Below are positions 6,864 to 8,871 of a stretch of 8,871 nucleotides of DNA, piece after piece. Origin of the DNA: DASUFH01 sp036274645 (lineage in GTDB: Bacteria; Acidobacteriota; Terriglobia; 20CM-2-55-15). The stretch spans positions 1-8,871 of the forward strand of contig DASUFH010000473.1 of assembly GCA_036274645.1 (NCBI GenBank), written 5' to 3'. Position numbers and translations under genes: made by a program. Position 1 is the first letter of the stretch. The number at the start of each line of letters is the position of its first letter. The notes beneath the pieces were generated by a model. That model was not told the origin of the DNA. It worked only from the letters and a program-made list of their open reading frames with translations, and did no database searches.

Positions 6864-6964
6864 GAACGCATATCCACTTTCAGGAGGAGGTAACCCTTGG
6901 GCGCGGCCACCGGCGCCACGTTCTTCTTCATGAGCGCATATCCACTTTCAGGAGGAGGTAACCC
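6850..6964. repeat. Direct duplication of 47 bp (68-bp period) at an operon junction
   Basis: Copies 6850-6896 and 6918-6964 match at 45 of 47 bases (differences at 6852/6920 and 6866/6934), with 21 unrelated bases between them. On the minus strand each copy contains the codons for GYLLLKVDMRS followed by TGA, overlapping an ATG that begins MKK. The upstream copy (6918-6964) holds the end of the WecA-type gene. The downstream copy (6850-6896) holds the start of the FAD gene. Confidence 0.95.
6860..6931 (-). CDS. 23-codon micro-ORF created by the duplication
   Basis: An ATG at 6931-6929 overlaps the stop of the WecA-type gene (ATGA). It opens a frame of 23 codons, MKKNVAPVAAPK followed by GYLLLKVDMRS, that ends in a TGA (6862-6860) overlapping the ATG of the FAD gene. 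The start looks like the original FAD-gene start (MKKK versus MKKN), and the end repeats the WecA-type C-terminus. It is probably a by-product of duplication that keeps ribosomes moving to the next gene. There is no evidence that the peptide has a function. Confidence 0.4.
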   Translation of the reverse strand: MKKNVAPVAAPKGYLLLKVDMRS

Positions 6965-7959
6965 ATCAGTACGGCCATCGACACCACGCCGCCCATCGTT
7001 GCGATCGCCCACTGGAGTGTCACCTGGCTCATCAGCAGCCCGACCCCGCCGAACAGCGCCGCGATGATGTAGGCGGTGATGGCCGTCTCGCGAACGGTCA
7101 GCTTGCAGCGGCGCAGGCGCAAGGCGAAATGGTCGGGACTCCCCTTCATCACCGGAAGCCCCATCCGCCAGCGGGTCCACATCACGAACGCCAGATCGAA
7201 GAGGGGCACACCGAGAATCAGGATGGGCGTCAGCAGGGCCAGGTGATTCATCCGCGTATAGCCGGCGTTCAACGTGAGTGAAGCCAGCATGAATCCGATA
7301 AACAGACTGCCGGTATCGCCCAGGTAGATTCTTGCAGGATAGAAATTGTGCCGCAGAAAACCGAGGGCGGACCCGGCCAGAATCACACTGAAGAGGGCCT
7401 GCGGGTCACGGCCGGCCATCGTATTGGCCGCCGCCACGAGGAGCGCGGCGACAACGGCGACTCCGGAAGCCAGTCCGTCGAGAATGTCGATGATATTCAC
7501 CGCGTTGCTCACCGCCAGAATCCAGAACACCGTCAATGGCACGGCCAGATACCAGGGCAGAAACTGCAGTTTGATGTACGTCCCGGAACGCACCAGCACG
7601 AGCGCGGCCAGCGTCTGACCGAGCAGTTTTTGCGATGGCGACAGCGCGCCGAAGTCATCGATCAGTCCGACAATCAGGATGATGCTTCCCGACAGGAGCA
7701 GGCCGAGCACCTCGGCGGAGCCGAAGTCCGTGAACACACCGACCGTCAACAGGAAGGCCAGATAGACCGCCAGTCCCCCGAGGTAGGGCGTGACGTTTTC
7801 GTGGGTTTTCAACTTGCCGTCGGGACGATCGACGAGACCGATCTGCATCGCCGCGTGCCGCATGACCGGAGTCAGGACAAGGGCGCATACGAAACTGACC
7901 ACGAAGGCGCCGATATCGATGCCCAAACGAATCGATGAGTTCATTGGGGTTTCAAACAT
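6928..7959 (-). CDS. WecA/MraY-type polyprenyl-phosphate sugar-1-phosphate transferase
   Basis: This integral membrane enzyme (343 residues from ATG 7959; a GTG at 7974 adds 5, an ATG at 7944 removes 10) should have about 10-11 membrane helices. It would transfer a HexNAc-1-phosphate to undecaprenyl phosphate, the first step of lipid-linked glycan synthesis. Family motifs, numbered from GTG 7974: DRPDGKLKTHENVTPYLGG (49-67), LIDDF with the Asp-Asp pair 106-107, NAVNIIDILDGLASG with Asn157, Asn160, Asp163 and Asp166, and IYLGDTGSLFIGF (216-228). The cytoplasmic loop reads GSPDHFALRL (278-287); related WecA-like proteins I recall have a second His here, replaced by Leu285. The C-terminus lies in the 47-bp duplication and ends in an ATGA overlap. 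It is 48 bases after the GT4 gene, within one operon. WecA or TagO are possible names, but specificity is not visible. Confidence 0.9.
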   Translation of the reverse strand: MFETPMNSSIRLGIDIGAFVVSFVCALVLTPVMRHAAMQIGLVDRPDGKLKTHENVTPYLGGLAVYLAFLLTVGVFTDFGSAEVLGLLLSGSIILIVGLIDDFGALSPSQKLLGQTLAALVLVRSGTYIKLQFLPWYLAVPLTVFWILAVSNAVNIIDILDGLASGVAVVAALLVAAANTMAGRDPQALFSVILAGSALGFLRHNFYPARIYLGDTGSLFIGFMLASLTLNAGYTRMNHLALLTPILILGVPLFDLAFVMWTRWRMGLPVMKGSPDHFALRLRRCKLTVRETAITAYIIAALFGGVGLLMSQVTLQWAIATMGGVVSMAVLMGYLLLKVDMRS

Positions 7960-8007
7960 TGCTGCTATACCCACTCCGGATTGATCAACAGACGCCGATG
8001 TTCCTCA

Positions 8008-8871
8008 TCAGGATTCCAGGCACTCCTGGTACGCCGACTCCAGATTCGCCACCGATGCGCCGATATCGAACTCCATGACCCGCGCGCGCCCGTTTTCCCC
8101 CATGCGGCGCCTCATGTCGCCGTCTGCCAGAAGCTTCAATACCGACCGGGCCATTCCCTCCACGTCGTGGGGTTGGTGCAGGAAACCATTCTCTCCATCG
8201 GTAATGGCTTCCCGCGCTCCGTCCACGTTCGTCGCCACGACGGGGAGCCGCATGGCCATCGCCTCGGAAAAAACGCAGGGTAGACCTTCCCACAAGGACG
8301 TCAGGACAACAACATCCAAGTTCCGATAGACCTCCGGCATGTCGTCCTGCCAGCCGAGGAGCGTCACGCGGTCGCCAATGCCGAGATCACGAATACGGGC
8401 CTCCACCTCGCCGCGCAACTCGCCGTCTCCGGCCATGACAAACCGCACGCCGCTGGTCTGCTTGAGAACTCGCGCAGCCACTTCGACAAAGTCCACCGGC
8501 GCTTTCTGCGGCTTGAAACACGCAACCATCCCGACGACCAGTTCGTCTGCCGGGATTCCCCACTCCGCCAGCTGCGTTCGGCGCGGACCTTCGGTCAGAA
8601 ACTGACTCACGTCGATGGCGTCGCGGCAAAGAATCCAGTCGCCCCGCCGGAACACCCGGTTCTCCTCGCCGACCCGAGCGTTCGCATAGGACACCACAAC
8701 CAGGCGGGTCGAGATCCGCGTCGTGATCCGCTCGAGCCATACATAGATGGATCGGACAAGCGGGCGCTGGTAGTCGTTGAATCCGAACCCGTGGGCGGTA
8801 TGAAAAACGTTGGGGACGCCGGCCAGCCATGCGGCCCACCGGCCCAGAATGCCGGCCTTAGAACTGTGCGT
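8008..8871 (-). CDS. GT4-family glycosyltransferase, N-terminus outside the window
   Basis: The frame is open from the window edge at 8871 to TGA at 8010-8008, giving 287 visible residues. The first, THSSKAGILGRWAAWLAGVP followed by HTAHGFGF, are the HSSKAG...HTxHG acceptor-domain signature of GT4 enzymes, so probably only about 80-100 residues are missing. The C-terminal domain shows VVGMVACFKPQKAPVDFV, VMAGDGELR, VTLLGWQDDMPEVY and SLWEGLPCVFSEAMAM. The last carries the E-x7-E donor-binding pair (visible residues 195 and 203). It probably extends the lipid-linked glycan begun by the WecA-type enzyme encoded next. A GTG at 8697 would be a false internal start, because the conserved N-terminal domain continues upstream of it. 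Confidence 0.92.
   Translation of the reverse strand, partial: THSSKAGILGRWAAWLAGVPNVFHTAHGFGFNDYQRPLVRSIYVWLERITTRISTRLVVVSYANARVGEENRVFRRGDWILCRDAIDVSQFLTEGPRRTQLAEWGIPADELVVGMVACFKPQKAPVDFVEVAARVLKQTSGVRFVMAGDGELRGEVEARIRDLGIGDRVTLLGWQDDMPEVYRNLDVVVLTSLWEGLPCVFSEAMAMRLPVVATNVDGAREAITDGENGFLHQPHDVEGMARSVLKLLADGDMRRRMGENGRARVMEFDIGASVANLESAYQECLES

Noticed and set aside
6871..6882. AAAGTGGATATG in the junction duplication resembles AAAGTGGATGTG in the 38-bp repeat
   Set aside because: A shared 9-mer is expected by chance at this window size, and the flanking bases do not align.
5484..6893. Long open frame of 469 codons on the plus strand, opposite the FAD and GT2 genes
   Set aside because: It is antisense to two genes with clear family motifs, has Arg/His-rich low-quality protein content and no recognisable domain; long antisense frames are expected in GC-rich DNA.

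Overview
The window is GC-rich bacterial chromosome carrying cell-envelope genes. It has seven complete or partial protein-coding genes of recognisable type and a few repeat structures. The organism is probably an Acidobacteriota member or a similar high-GC soil bacterium. That rests on the gene style (YVTN beta-propeller protein, Pro-rich GT2 N-terminus, WecA-type transferase next to GT4 enzymes) and is inference; no rRNA or marker gene settles it.

Layout. Positions 1-2963, minus strand: a secreted YVTN-type beta-propeller protein (2022-2963), then the lipid II flippase murJ (388-1980), then the N-terminal part of a Xer-type tyrosine recombinase (1-391, cut by the window edge). murJ and xer overlap by 4 bases (ATGA). 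Positions 2964-3339: a divergent intergenic region with a probable promoter for the propeller gene, a large imperfect palindrome (two 55-nt arms, 27-nt loop) and a possible 20-codon leader ORF. Positions 3340-4491: the only plus-strand gene, a GT4 glycosyltransferase. Positions 4466-4626: four 38-bp tandem repeats at a convergent junction, in which both flanking genes end. Positions 4591-8871, minus strand: a polysaccharide operon reading GT4 glycosyltransferase (5' end outside the window), WecA/MraY-type polyprenyl-phosphate sugar-1-phosphate transferase, FAD-dependent UDP-galactopyranose-mutase-like oxidoreductase, GT2 glycosyltransferase.

How the genes fit together. The WecA-type enzyme would load the first sugar phosphate onto undecaprenyl phosphate. 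The two GT4 enzymes and the GT2 enzyme would extend the glycan, and the FAD enzyme may supply or modify a sugar precursor. MurJ flips the related lipid-linked peptidoglycan precursor. The window therefore looks like the edge of an exopolysaccharide or O-antigen-type locus beside a murJ-xer pair.

I found no clearly new multi-gene system. The most unusual signals are structural. (1) A 47-bp direct duplication (68-bp period) at the wecA-like/FAD gene junction creates a 23-codon micro-ORF and keeps an ATGA stop/start overlap at both ends. (2) The 38-bp tandem array carries a stop codon on each strand in every unit and supplies the ends of both convergent genes. (3) A long palindrome lies upstream of the lone plus-strand glycosyltransferase gene.
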